Positions 1 through 10,589 are shown, numbered from the stretch's first letter. The stretch: DNA of 25,000 bases from Bugula neritina (GCA_964035545.1 CAXIUT010000006.1:1-25000), one strand, 5' to 3'. Translations and numbers: made by a program. The notes: generated by a model not told the origin, from the letters alone.

Positions 1-80
1 CCAACCCCAACCCCAACCCCAACCCCAACCCCAACCCCAACCCCAACCCCAACCCCAACCCCAACCCCAACCCCAACCCC
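1..80. repeat. Telomere, CCCCAA repeats
   Basis: About 13 tandem CCCCAA hexamers run from the first base and stop abruptly at position 80, where unique AT-rich sequence begins. This is the C-rich strand of a G4T2 telomere, read inward from a chromosome end, so position 1 is at or near a true macronuclear chromosome terminus. Tetrahymena and Paramecium both use G4T2. Paramecium tetraurelia is known for mixing in G3T3 units; none is visible here, which may reflect the species or assembly consensus. Confidence 0.97.
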
Positions 81-122
81 ATTAATAATTAATAAATATA
101 TTTGATATGAATATTATTAAGA

Positions 123-1209
123 TCAGAGTCTATCTGTTTTAGAGCATCTTCTATTTTTATTTGATTTTTCTGAAGTTTAGAGGTTGAGATTTAGAATTTA
201 CACTTCTTCATCAATGATTTCTTCTTTGTTTTAATAATTTTATTTGGACTATATTTCACTCATGATGGGGTATTTGACATAATTGAGTCTTGATTTGAAT
301 TAAATATCATAGTTGGAGTGTGAGGGGTATCGTTGAATTTCCAATTTTTTAAGTGATGATTTCTTGTTCTTTATATTTATCATTTTTGATATGTTTTATT
401 TAGTGATTCTTTTATTTGATTTAATTTAGAAGTTCTATGATTTGTTTTTGTTGAATATTGATTTTATAATTAGAATCATTTTGTATTTATTTTATTTTAT
501 TAATGTATTGTATTTATTTATTTTGTAGTTATTTTTTTAATGAATTGATTATTTATTGATTATCGTGCTGATTTTGTTTATTTTTAATAGTTATTTATCC
601 AATTAATTTTTATAATTATAGATTAATAATGGTTTGTTTTTTGAATAGATGTTGTAATTAAATATATTTTTGTTCCATATTATTTAATTATTATTGAATC
701 TTTTTCTTTTATTATTATTTTTAATAAAGTTTATTTTTTAAATGATTTATAGCTTATTTTGAATCGTATTAATTTAATTTATTCTGTTTACTTTATTTTT
801 CTTGATTTTTTTTGTATAGATCTTTCTATTTATTGAATTTGACCATTTCAGAAGAAGGTTCGTAAAATTTATTCATGGATTAAGTAAATAATGATGAACG
901 TTTTTATTCATTTTATGTAGGCATATTTTAACATCTTGGGGTGTATAATTTTTATAGCTAATTGATCGCTGTAGGGATTTTAATCAATTTTTTTTATTGT
1001 ATTTAACTCTATTTCTTGTTTTTGAAGATTTAGTTAGTGTTTTGATGTACATTTAGATATTTTTGATGATGAGGTATTTGTTAAGGATTATTTCTGTCTT
1101 GTTGTTTCATAGTGATTAATGATTTGAGGTTGAGATGTAGGTCTTTGTTTTTGTGGTTTTCAGTTTTGTAGTGAGCTGATTTGCTACGATAGGTTGTATA
1201 TTCAGTCAT
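123..1209 (-). CDS. Q/N-rich coiled-coil protein, telomere-proximal, unknown function
   Basis: Starts at ATG (complement of 1207-1209, MTEYTTYRSKSAHYKTENHK) and, with TAA/TAG as Gln, stays open to about position 345. There the T-run 345-350 seems one base too long. Dropping one base carries the frame on through a plausible tail (...EIQRYPSHSNYDIQFKSRLN...) to TGA at 123-125, about 361 residues. Without the correction the protein stops at 307 (300 residues). The middle third is very rich in Gln, Asn and Lys, with long runs of TAA codons and heptad-like Leu/Ile spacing (QLQHLFKKQTIINLQLQKLI), so a coiled coil is likely. No signal peptide or membrane segment is visible. It is transcribed toward the telomere and its stop lies about 40 bp from the repeats, leaving almost no 3' flank. 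It is divergent from the giant coiled-coil gene at 1406. I do not recognise a family. Confidence 0.62.
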
Positions 1210-1405
1210 TTTCAAATAAATTTATTGTAATAAAACTCTTTAACTGTCTGAAACTTCATTCTTATTAATTGATCAACTATTGTTTATTCATCATAAACGA
1301 CATATCTAATCTATGTTAATTTTAGCAAGATATTTAAAGATATGATAAAAGTGGGAATGAAAAGTTATCATTATTTATTGATTAAAATAAAATTTGAATC
1401 TAACT
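1210..1405. promoter_or_regulatory. Shared intergenic/promoter region between divergent genes
   Basis: These 196 bp of AT-rich sequence separate two divergent starts (1209 minus, 1406 plus), so both promoters must lie here. An in-frame TGA just upstream of the 1406 ATG bounds that start. I see no recognisable motif beyond A/T tracts. Confidence 0.5.
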
Positions 1406-4400
1406 ATGAGTCGGTAAGGCAATCACTACGTCAATCCAAGAAACATATCTAGTGCTCAAAAGCGCTAAATTATGTGGAATATCATCTAGCCTGGGGATCC
1501 TTATGATATTAGAAAGTAGATAATTTTTGATGTAGATCTATGATAGCTAAACTTCCAGGAAAAAAGAATTTTATGGGTGAACATTTAGAATTAGTTTGTT
1601 TATTACAAGCTGCAGAAATAGAAAGAATTAGTTAATATTTAGAAGAATATAAATTAAAGTATTGATATCATGATGTAGATGTCGATAAATCTAAAGAAGA
1701 TAGCTGGATAGACATTCTTATGAAATACAAATCAAGGAGTTAACTCAAGAAATGACAGAGTTGTCTTAACAGGGAAATTATAAAATTTAAAATGCCAAAC
1801 TTAAATAATTTTTAAGAAAACAAACTGTAACTGTTTTATCATTTAGGGTTAATTATAATTGTTGAAAAAACAATCAGGAGGGTTTTAAAATGATCTCGTT
1901 CAAAAATATCAAGATTCTCTTCATCAGATTTAATCTTTAATACAAGAAAATTAAATGATCAAGACTGGAACTAATAAAATGAGAATGGATTATCAGCAAA
2001 TGTTGAATAATAAAAGTTTAGAAGTCGAATAATTACAAAGAAGAATGAGAGATAACACTTCAGATAGAAACAATGATCATACTCAGAAGAGTTAGGCCTA
2101 TTTCAAGTTATAGATTGAGTACAAAAAATTAGAATTTTAAAATAAAAGAATAAAAGAATTACTTGATACTAAAAAATAATGAAAATGAAGAGCTAAAGAA
2201 CAAGTCTAAACAATTTATTTATCAAATAGAGGAAATGAGTAATTAGAGAAGACAATATAGTGCTATCAGTCATACTGTATCTGAATATGAGAATAGATTT
2301 ACTCTATTAGGTCAGGAAATTGATCGATTAAACCTTGTTTTTGAGAGATAAAAGTGGATAATTAAATGATTCACATAATAGATATAAGATTCTATAAGAT
2401 GAAAGCAGACGAAAAGGTTAATACATATCTGAATTATAAAGAAAGAAGAGTTAACTTGATCAAAAATATATGCAATTATAGATGAAAATGAGTGAAAGTG
2501 TAAAGGATCTTAGTGGTTTAGATGAAAATAGAAATTTAATGAAAATGTATTAACTCAACTTATAGAAGTTAAGTGCTTAGATCTAAAGATTAAATAGTGT
2601 ATTGAGAAAGAAAGTACAATAACTTTAATAAACCAATCGAAAGTTAAGTGAATATGAATACTAGATAAAGAAGAATTAATCAATAAAGAGAGAGGTTTAA
2701 GACTATCGAATAAAATATAGTGAGTTTAATAAGAAATTTATTGAGTATTAAAACAAGATTTCTGTTTTGAATCAAGAAGTAGAAAAGGTAAACCTTATGC
2801 TTAGAAGAAAAAATGATTAGATTAATCTTTATGAGCAACAGATGAGATAAAAAAATATGGATGTCGAATCTTTTCAAAGAAGAATCAGTGAAGTTGAGAT
2901 TTAATACAAAGGATAAATCAATAGATTATCATTGTTGAATCAGAATTTATAAAGAAAAGTTAACTAATTGAATAGAGATAACTAATTAAATAGAAATAAG
3001 ATCCAGGAGTTGATTCAGAAAGGATCTTCACCTTCAAAAATAGATGGATAAATGTAAAGATATTATAAAGGTTAAATTGAAAGATTAAATGCAATTATAA
3101 GGTAAAAAAATAATTAGTTATTTAAATTTTAGAAAGAAACTACTCTTCCAAAAAATGATTCAAGAATGTTTGATTTGGAGAAGCAAAGGATGGTGCAGCA
3201 GTATTAATCTTAAATAGCTACTAAAAATCGATAGATTTAGAGAGGAAGACAAAATATAGCAGAATATTAAAAGAGAATATTAAGTTCTGTTCAATAAATA
3301 GACAGATTGAATCTTTTATTATCGAAATCTGCTATTGAAACTCCAGAGAAATCAAAGGCTGATGACTAGATAGCTCTTAAATTGAGAAGAGTAACATAAT
3401 ATGAAAACAAACTTGCTATTACTAATCAAGAAGTTTAAAGATTAACTTAAAATTTGAGATCTAAAACATCTGATATTAAAAACTTAGAAATAAAATTAAG
3501 AAATTACTAGCTATAATCTTAAGCTTCCCGAAGAAGATAGATAGAAGCTTATGCGAACAACATTGGAGATTTAGAGAGAAAAATATGCTGATTGTTAAGG
3601 AAAATGAATATCTAAAAGAATAACTTAGAGTCAATCAGGACAAGCTATCAAGAGTCAGTTCTGATAATCAACTGAACTCAAATATTAACAGATAAATTAG
3701 TTGAAAATGAGACAATTAATAGACTAAAATAGTCAACTAAACAGAAAAGTGAATGAATATGAATTGAAGTTAACTTCATTGTCTCAGGAAATAGATAGGC
3801 TTGATAATTTATTGAGAAAGAAAAATGAATAATGCATGAATTTATAGCAACGCATAAGATCAATCAATAATGAAGTGTAAGATGGTAGGAGGAAAATGAA
3901 TGAGTATTAACTTAAAATATCTCAGTTAAATCGATAATTCTAGATGAAGAGAGATAGTATAAGTCAGAGTAGTCAATTTTAACTTGATAATTTAAATAGG
4001 AGAAAACTTTAATTAGAAAATGCTAATCGAGAGTATGAAAATAATTTAAGAGAATTTTAGATGAAAGTGAGAGAGTACGAGATGAGAACTCGATAATATG
4101 AATAAAAGTTAAGGATAGCTAATCAAGAAAAGGAAATGTTGGGCCTTCAGACATCATAGAGTAGGGGAAAGTTTAACCAGTATGAAAGTAAAATAATTGT
4201 CTTAAGTCAAGAGGTTTAAAGACTAAATTAATTATTATCAAAGTTATCAAATTAAAATAATGAACTGAAGAGAAAAGTTAGTGAGACAGAATATTTAAAA
4301 TCAACTATTGTTACTCTTGAGGAGAAGTTTGGTCGAGCAGCTGATGAAAATGAAACTTTAAGGAGAGGAGTAAACGAATCAAATATGAGTAAAACTAAGT

Positions 4401-6837
4401 TGAATCAAGATTTTGAACATCGAATTTTGATTATGAATCAAGACAACTAAGAACTTTTAAGAAAGAACCGTTAGTTATAATCAAAAATAATATATGCTAA
4501 TCAAGAGACATAGAGAATAAATAGTCTTCTGAAATTAAAAACATAAGAACTTACTCAAAAAGATTCAAAGTTGATCTCTTCTAATCAATAAATAGATGCT
4601 TTGAATCGAAAGATCCATGAATTATCCAACGTAAATTTAAAGATAGTATAATATGATAGCAAGATGGCGATGATGAGTCAATAAATATAAAGGTTAAATC
4701 ATATTATTCAGGGAAAGATTGAAGATTTGACTACTTGTTAAGGGAAATGTAGAAATTATTAACACTAGAATATGGTTTTGCAAAGAAAAGTGCAAGAATA
4801 CGAGAATACTATCAATAGAGATCTTCAAACTAAGATAGCCTTTTTGAGTCAATAAAATTAATAAGTTAAAAGTAAATTAAAACAAGTGACTGGAGAAGTA
4901 AGTAAAATTCCATAATTTTAATCGAAATTTGCAATGGTATATGGCGAAGTTGAAAGGCTGAATACTATTTTAAGAACAAAAGCTGATTAGGTTAATGCTT
5001 ATGACTTAAAGTGTAGAAATTATGAACAAGAAATAGATCGATATAAAAGAAGAAACTAAGAGATGGAGAATACTATGCATAAAGAATTGAAAAATCAATC
5101 TTCGATATTTGAGCAGAGGGTTAGTCAGTTGACTTAATAAAATGAGGGATTAAGAAGAAATATGAGATAACTTGGATAGAGTAACAGGAAGATAGGTTAA
5201 TATTAAAATAAAATGGCAATTTTTAGTCAATAAATTTAAAGATTAAATTAAATATTAGGCAAATATTCTAAATAATTGATACCTTCTCTTTAAGATAAAA
5301 ATAGAAGTTTATCTTATGAAAATTAAGACCTGAAAAGAAAAGTAAACTAACTTGGAGATGTTAATCTTGGTAATCAAGAGCTAACCGGAAGCTAAGGTTG
5401 GCAATTCAAGAGAATTAGCAGATAATACGAAGTGTTCAATAATATGAGTTAAGAATGAATCAAAGTTCAGGATAAATATAAAGACTAAATTAAATTTTAA
5501 AAGGAAAAGTTGATTAAATAAACGAATCTTAAATAAAACTCAGACAAGCAATAAATGAAAATGAAAATTTATCAAGAAAACTTCGAGATTCATCATAAGT
5601 AAACATGAAAATACATGAGTATTAAAGTAAGGTCTTGATGATGAGTCAAGAAATATAAAGATTAAACTCTATGTTGAAGGGAAAAGTTGAAGAATTATCA
5701 ATGATGTAAGGAGAGTGTAAAAGATATAAATATGATTTGAAAGTCTTCAAAGAAGGTATGGTGATCTTGAAGAAAATCATGTAAAAGAAAGAAGTACTAA
5801 AAATTTATTGGAGCAGCAATTGAATTCTCTGAATGTTGAAAATGATGAAATGAGAAGAACTTTACGTGAACTATCAGATGCTAATAGAAAAATATCTGAA
5901 TATGAGAGCAGGTTGACCTTATTGGGTCAGTAGATTGAACGATTGAATAGTAATTTGAGGACTAAAATATAATAATTAAATACATCAGAGAGTGGCTATC
6001 GAAACTACAAGAGGTAGGCTGAAAGTAAAATGTCCAGTATGAATTTTGAATTAGAGGATTACAGAAGAAAAACTGGATAAAACATGAATGTACAGGCTAG
6101 CAAGATAGCTGAATATTAGAATAAGTTATTGGTTTTGAGTCAATAGATATAGAGATTGAATTTCGTATTAAAGGAGCATAGTTATGAGATGGAGCAGTTA
6201 CAGAAGAAAGAATCTCAATATTTGACTGAGATCTAAAGATTAAATAATACTTTAAGATTGAAAGTTGAAGAATCTTCTAGATGGGAGCAAATAAACAACT
6301 AGTTTAAAATAAAGATAAAGTCATATGAGTAGAATATGATGCAAGCAGGACAGTAATATGATAAGTTGAAGGGAGTTCATAATAATTTAACTGAAGATTA
6401 TACTAAAGCTAATAGGCATTTGGTTTAATATTAGCAAAAGTAGATATTTTAATATTTAGTATAAATAAATTATATCAAGAATTCTAGAGATTGCAGAAGG
6501 TTTTATAAGATTTTAAAAAATAAAATTATTAATTGAAGATGGAATTACAAGAATCAGGAAATTTGGTTGATAAGGTACTTTTTAAATAATTCAGAATAGG
6601 ACATTAAGTGGTTAAATTGATAGATTAAATAAAATAGTTGATGGTCAAAAAGTCGATTTGTAGTAAGTTCGTTTAAGTTTGGCTGATCAGGCATCTCTTC
6701 AGAAAAGAATCAATGAGGACATGGCATTGATGGTGGTTTTATTTGCTTAAATTGAAAGTTTGAGAAAGAGAGTTAAGGAGACAGAGATAGAAATCTAGAC
6801 AGTTCGTAGGTCGAGTATGGCTCCATTTAAGGTATGA
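1406..6837 (+). CDS. Giant repetitive coiled-coil protein (~1,766 aa), six tiny introns
   Basis: ATG at 1406 (MSRQGNHYVNPRNISSAQKR) follows an in-frame TGA and leads, across a 20-nt intron, into QPGDPYDIRK/SMIAKLPGKKNFMGEHLELV, a compact N-terminal segment of about 80 residues. The rest is an almost uninterrupted coiled coil built from degenerate units of roughly 35-45 residues with the core L..L.QEI.RLN..L..K. Copies read LLGQEIDRLN near 2310, LSQEIDRLDN near 3790, MMSQEIQRLN near 5645 and LLGQQIERLN near 5925. Introns are placed at 1516-1535, 1659-1678, 1827-1846, 3700-3722, 6459-6487 and 6575-6594. Five single-base length errors are still needed (A-run 2171-2176 and T-run 2338-2342 one too long; one A missing near 3579, 5383 and 5740). 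With these the length divides by three and ends at TGA 6835-6837. There is no membrane segment or signal peptide. A structural, cytoskeletal role is an inference from coiled-coil content only; the family is not recognised. Confidence 0.8.
1516..1535 (+). other. Spliceosomal intron, 20 nt
   Basis: GTAGATAATTTTTGATGTAG. Removing it joins PYDIRK to SMIAKLPG and bypasses an in-frame TGA at 1528-1530, which otherwise cuts the gene off from its N-terminus. Confidence 0.8.
1659..1678 (+). other. Spliceosomal intron, 20 nt
   Basis: GTATTGATATCATGATGTAG. It contains the TGA that would end the frame after EEYKLK; splicing restores the frame that reads on through EIQIKELTQEM. Confidence 0.8.
1827..1846 (+). 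other. Spliceosomal intron, 20 nt
   Basis: GTAACTGTTTTATCATTTAG. Splicing joins LRKQT to GQLQLLKKQSGG and restores the long coiled-coil frame. Confidence 0.85.
3700..3722 (+). other. Probable intron, 23 nt
   Basis: Starts GTTGAAAATG and ends AATTAATAG. Splicing moves the frame directly to LNRKVNEYELKL. The intervening sequence is itself coiled-coil-like in a third frame (DKLVENETINRL), so two single-base errors are an alternative explanation. Confidence 0.55.
6459..6487 (+). other. Spliceosomal intron, 29 nt
   Basis: Starts GTATAAATAA and ends AATTCTAG. Splicing joins QYL to RLQKVLQDFKKQNYQLKMEL and avoids a TGA near 6535. Confidence 0.75.
6575..6594 (+). other. Spliceosomal intron, 20 nt
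   Basis: GTACTTTTTAAATAATTCAG. Splicing joins GNLVDK to NRTLSGQIDRLNKIV, returning to the repeat core. Confidence 0.8.
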
Positions 6838-6917
6838 TATTTACATCATTATTTTTATGATAACCCAACTGATACTATTTAAATGTTTTAATAATAAAAT
6901 TTTAACATTAACTGGAA

Positions 6918-8215
6918 ATGCATTTTGAAACACTTTACCAAGAAGCTAAATGGAAAAAGAAGTATCAGCAACAGATAGAACAATCAAGACAATCGCAAAT
7001 AAGAGAGTTATGTTCGATGAAAAAGATCAATCCGAATAGTAATATTATCTTAGCAGGAAAACTATCAGAACTAATGATGCCTTTTGAAGATTAAAATCAA
7101 ATCAATATTTAAACAAGTATTCCTATTCTTCATGCTGTTGATATTTTGCAAGTTATTGAAAGTATTGAGTCTGCAAAAGAAAAATTGGATCGAGGAGAAT
7201 TTTAGAATAATAGATTAAGAGATGAAGCTCGATTTGTTTATTGGTTGTGGAAGATGATTGATGAGGAAGAGATAGAAACAAGATAGTTGAAGGAAATTAT
7301 CTATATGTTGAATGATAAACCTTCCAATGAGTTAAGTAGATTGCTTTCAGATAAGTATATTGATGAAGAGTCAGTTTTATAATTTGTAGATACATGGAAA
7401 GCTTTGCTACAAAATAATAAAAGCTATAAAATGATAGATAAAATGGGAAGAAAGAGTAGAAATAGTGAAAATTCGACATTAAAAAATTATACAGAGCCTT
7501 AGTCTTTTGAAGAAGAAGGCTTGTTCAATGACATGAAAGAGGTTCAAGACTACTTTTTGATAGACGATAAATATTATACGAATAAGAAGACAAGAAGTAA
7601 TAAAAAAGTTGATATGGCAACAATGGAGACGATGAACTATTCTAGCAAACATAAAGATAATATCTTTATGGATAAAGCTTCTGAGAAGATGATGATTTAA
7701 AGGTTATACAGAAATGATAAATATCAATTGAGAAGTGCTCAAAAGAAGATTCTTGAGGAGAAAAACTCTAAGATTGAAATGGAGAAGTGTACATTCAAGC
7801 CTGAATTGAATAGAACTCGAATGAGATCAATAAGTGTTAAATCCAGAAGTAGATCTATCAATGGATATGAAAAATCAGTTAATCGAATGAAGGTGGGAAT
7901 ATAAAAAAACAGAATATAGAAAGAGAAGAAAGAATATAAACCTAGTGGATAAAACTACTATAAGTTAAGAGAGAAGAAGATAAATCCTCCTAAATTTTTA
8001 TAAAGAAAAAAATAAATTTACCTTCTCAGTTTGTCATAGAATTTGATCTTGGAAGACATAGAGTTAAAGTTAAAGTCAAAGAAAGTTAGTCTTAAGATGC
8101 CATTGCTAAAAATTTATGTAAAATATATTGCCTCAAACAAGATTATTACGATCAAATTAAGCTGATTATTAAAAAAGAAAGAGAAGCTTATTATTCTTAA
8201 AAATAGAATTATTGA
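6918..8215 (+). CDS. Basic protein with CTFKPELN motif, unknown function
   Basis: About 432 residues from ATG 6918 (MHFETLYQEAKWKKKYQQQI); the nearest upstream in-frame codon of note is a TGA at 6870, so this start is well bounded. The N-terminal half is helical and acidic/basic mixed (RDEARFVYWLWKMIDEEEIE near residue 100). Around residue 280-295 there is EKCTFKPELNRTRMRS, the 'TFKPxxN' element seen in many ciliate coiled-coil proteins, followed by an Arg/Ser/Lys-rich stretch. The C-terminal 65 residues (LPSQFVIEFDLGRHRVKVKV...) look like a small folded domain. The final frame change lies at or near A-run 8006-8012: either one A is missing, or a 20-nt intron starting at 7893 or 7948 is spliced. 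It begins only 80 bp after the giant coiled-coil gene on the same strand and converges on the next gene with 39 bp between stops. Function not assigned. Confidence 0.72.
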
Positions 8216-8254
8216 TATGATAAGTGTTTATTTATTTAATAAAAAAATAGATTA

Positions 8255-9724
8255 TCATCTACTGAAGTTAAGAGTGCTGTCTAGGTTTGTTTTGCTTAAA
8301 GGCTTAGTATTAGTGTTGCCTTTTTGCTATTTTACAGAAAACTCAACCTTTATGTCTTATTATCGATGAGTGAAAAGCTTAGAAAAGCTATATTATTCAT
8401 AAATTACTTTCTATTTCGAGCAAATTTTTATCCTACTGCATCAAATTGACCTCCTTTCAATAATTTATCTTTTATTAAAGTTTCTTCTGGTTTTAAACCA
8501 ACATTTTTGCCTTTTTTTGGTTCAGGTGAAAGTGCTTTAGATTTAGATTTTCCTTTTTGAGCTGTCTGAGATCTTTTTGTTGGCTAATTTTTCTTTTTTT
8601 TGTTTTGATTGTTCTACTTTTATGCTTTAATCTTCTTAGCTAGTTCAGGGTTTAGCTTTTAGAGAGATTGATTTATTCTTTAGGCTTATCTTTTCTTTTG
8701 ATAAGGTTAAGTTAAGCTTAAGATACAAACTTTCTAGTTAGCATTAATCTTAAAAGATACTTCACTTGATCAACACTTGAGACACCCCATTTTTTCGATA
8801 AATTTTCAAAATCATTAAATTTGCCCATTATTTATTGTTCACCATCAATATTGGATTAATTAACTGAGGTGGCTTAAGATAGAAAGGAACCTTGTGAAGT
8901 ATTTTGAGATGCTTAACTAGTCATACTCATTGATACTGAAACATTTTCTTTATAAATAATAAAATACTTTCTTGCTATTGACGCTAGTTTTAGAATTTTA
9001 ATTTTTTCTTTAGCATCATTGTTCGAAGATCTTAAAGAATTTAAAATGCTGTTTTCGGATTTCTGACCTTTATCTGTGAGAGGAAATTTGGAGTTAAATT
9101 TGTTTTTGAAAGAAGAAACATTTTTTCTTTTTAATCTGCGCTTTATCCTTCTCCTTCTACAATATGTCTTGCGACTTATTCTAACTTTCTATAAAGTTTT
9201 TTCAACCATTAAGCCTAAATAATTAAAGAAATACATTTTAATGATTAGATTGATTTTTCTAATCTTCTTTTTGTATATAATGTGATCTAAGAGTCGATAC
9301 TGCTCTTCTACGTGCATTATCAAGAGCAGTTTTTCTATTATTTTCAAATCTTTGATATTCTTAGGTTGCTTTTGAGGCTAAAACCTTTATAATTTAAAAT
9401 CTACATAAGCACTTCCTTCTTTAAGCTAATCTTTTTTTTCTTATACTATGTTATTATCAAGTTTGATTGATCCAGTGTCTTTAGTTTCTAGATAGTAATC
9501 TTTGGCATAATTAGTCTATGATTATCCGTTGGTATTGCAAAAATATTGTTCATATGCAAGAGATGGAATGTTATGTTTATCATGATTTGAACATTTAATG
9601 TTGAGGTTAGTAAAAGCGTCTATTGTTGGATCTGGAACAAAGCTATAGGAATAGAGGCAACACGTACTTTATAGTTTTTGTTGAAAGCTTGATGAGGACA
9701 GTAAGGGTAAGGCCACTCAGACAT
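8255..9724 (-). CDS. Lysine-rich protein with N-terminal Cys/His region, unknown function
   Basis: About 457 residues. ATG is at 9722-9724 (MSEWPYPYCPHQAFNKNYKV) and TGA at 8255-8257. The first 75 residues carry spaced Cys and His (YCPH, KCSNHDKHN, YFCNTN), suggestive of metal binding but matching no zinc-finger spacing I know. A helical Arg-rich segment follows (NRKTALDNARRRAVSTLRSH), then a Ser/Gln-rich linker and a Lys-rich tail (AKKIKAQKQ, KGKSKSKALSPEPKKGK) resembling nuclear or RNA-binding tails. Introns are at 9632-9663, 9385-9404, 9215-9234 and 8411-8436. Two single A's appear to be missing (T-run 9121-9126 and near 8777); for the first, a further intron at 8948-8967 in another frame is an alternative. 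It shares a 196-bp divergent promoter with the coatomer zeta gene. Nuclear location is only an inference from composition. Confidence 0.7.
8411..8436 (-). other. Probable intron, 26 nt
   Basis: On the minus strand starts GTAGGATAAA and ends CGAAATAG. Splicing joins GGQFDA to KVIYEQYSFSKLFTHR and yields a stop before the convergent neighbour; the unspliced frame would run antisense into that gene. Confidence 0.65.
9215..9234 (-). other. Spliceosomal intron, 20 nt
   Basis: GTATTTCTTTAATTATTTAG on the minus strand; splicing joins QSNHQN to AQWLKKLYRKLEQVARH and bypasses a TGA. Confidence 0.8.
9385..9404 (-). other. Spliceosomal intron, 20 nt
   Basis: GTAGATTTTAAATTATAAAG on the minus strand; splicing joins KEGSAY to VLASKATQEYQRFENNRK. 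It shows that AAG is used as a 3' splice end here. Confidence 0.8.
9632..9663 (-). other. Probable intron, 32 nt
   Basis: Minus strand, starts GTGTTGCCTC and ends TTGTTCCAG. Splicing joins the start-bearing exon (…NKNYKV) to HPTIDAFTNLNIKCSNHDKH. The GTG start of the intron is less usual, so the exact boundary is uncertain. Confidence 0.55.
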
Positions 9725-9920
9725 TGCTTATTAATAAAATTTATTATTTTGGAGCGAATCAATACCATTTCAAAAAAAGAGCATTATCTTTTTATACAAA
9801 AAAAGAAATAATTTTGTGAATTAGCAATTAAAAGCTTAACATTTATCAAAATATCTTTTTCTTATCAATCTGAATATATTGTGACATTATGTGTCGATTT
9901 GTAATTCAATCTATAATTAA
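9725..9920. promoter_or_regulatory. Shared promoter region of divergent genes
   Basis: These 196 bp separate the starts of the Cys/His protein (minus) and coatomer zeta (plus). The sequence is AT-rich with no specific motif I can name. Confidence 0.5.
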
Positions 9921-10552
9921 ATGAATAGTCCGAAAATCAACGTGGTTGGTATCATTTACCAAAATAGTCATGGAGAACGTTACTTTTCAAGATATTTCAC
10001 TAAACATTGTCCTGTTGCGAGTCTAGATCCATTTAATCTGGATACTTTTGATGGTCAACGTAAATTTGAAAAAGCTTTACTTGAAAAAGTAGGAAGAATG
10101 AATGTTATTAGTAAACTTAAACCATAGCAATGTAAATATCTATGAAGATAGGTTAAATCTTTTCTCTAGGAGACTTTACGGTCTTGCTAAAAGTGATCAA
10201 CTAACTCCAGATCTATTTGGTTTGCGAAGAGGAGTAAAATTATTTCGTAATGGAGGCGGCTATTGATTGTATAGGCAAAACTTTAACGATGGTTGAAAAA
10301 GAACAATATGTTGGTAAAACTATTTACAACCATCTTGATTCGATTGTCACGATAACTGATTAGTTAATAGATGAGGGAATCATTGTTCATCTGGATTCAA
10401 ATGTTATATATGATCGCATAAAAATGAGAGACCAAACTGATCCTAGCAAGAAGCCTGAGCAGAAGAATCAAAATAATAGTGGAAGTGGAGGTTTTTCTTC
10501 ATTTTTTGGGTTTGCGAAATCATCTCTACAAAAGACTCTTAATCTTGGTTGA
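9921..10552 (+). CDS. Coatomer subunit zeta
   Basis: A 203-residue protein of the longin-type small coatomer subunit, part of the COPI coat that drives Golgi-to-ER and intra-Golgi vesicle transport in the cytosol. The start MNSPKINVVGIIYQNSHGER matches the family's opening strand (…AILILDNDGER…). The central part after the intron (FTVLLKVINQLQIYLVCEEE, then FVMEAAIDCIGKTLTMV) matches the family's YFYVIGS...N...L..VL..L.DSL region, and LDSIVTITDQLIDEGIIVHLD matches the conserved L.LA.DEI.D.G.ILE.D. Human zeta-1 is 177 residues; the excess here is a Ser/Gly/Lys-rich C-terminal tail (SGSGGFSSFFGFAKSSLQKT). One 20-nt intron (10132-10151) interrupts it and no base corrections are needed. It converges on the next minus-strand gene with 37 bp between stops. 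Confidence 0.9.
10132..10151 (+). other. Spliceosomal intron, 20 nt
   Basis: GTAAATATCTATGAAGATAG. It carries an in-frame TGA; splicing joins the two halves of the conserved coatomer zeta domain, giving independent support from protein homology. Confidence 0.92.
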
Positions 10553-10589
10553 TTCATGAGTATGTTAAGATAAATAAAGCCTACTAGTA

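Noticed and set aside
1-80. CRISPR-like short tandem repeat
   Set aside because: A six-base unit without spacers at the very end of the sequence is a telomere.
5740-5790. A 29-nt intron candidate ending near 5742 in the giant coiled-coil gene
   Set aside because: Alignment with the internal repeat near 4740 shows the segment is coding; a single missing A explains the frame change better.
2680-7479. Minus-strand open frames at 2680-2877, 3678-3863 and 7297-7479
   Set aside because: They are hydrophobic shadows of the A-rich plus-strand coiled-coil and CTFKPELN genes.
9623-9811. Plus-strand open frame of 62 codons
   Set aside because: It overlaps the first exons and start of the minus-strand Cys/His gene; its composition is not protein-like and it has no upstream space.
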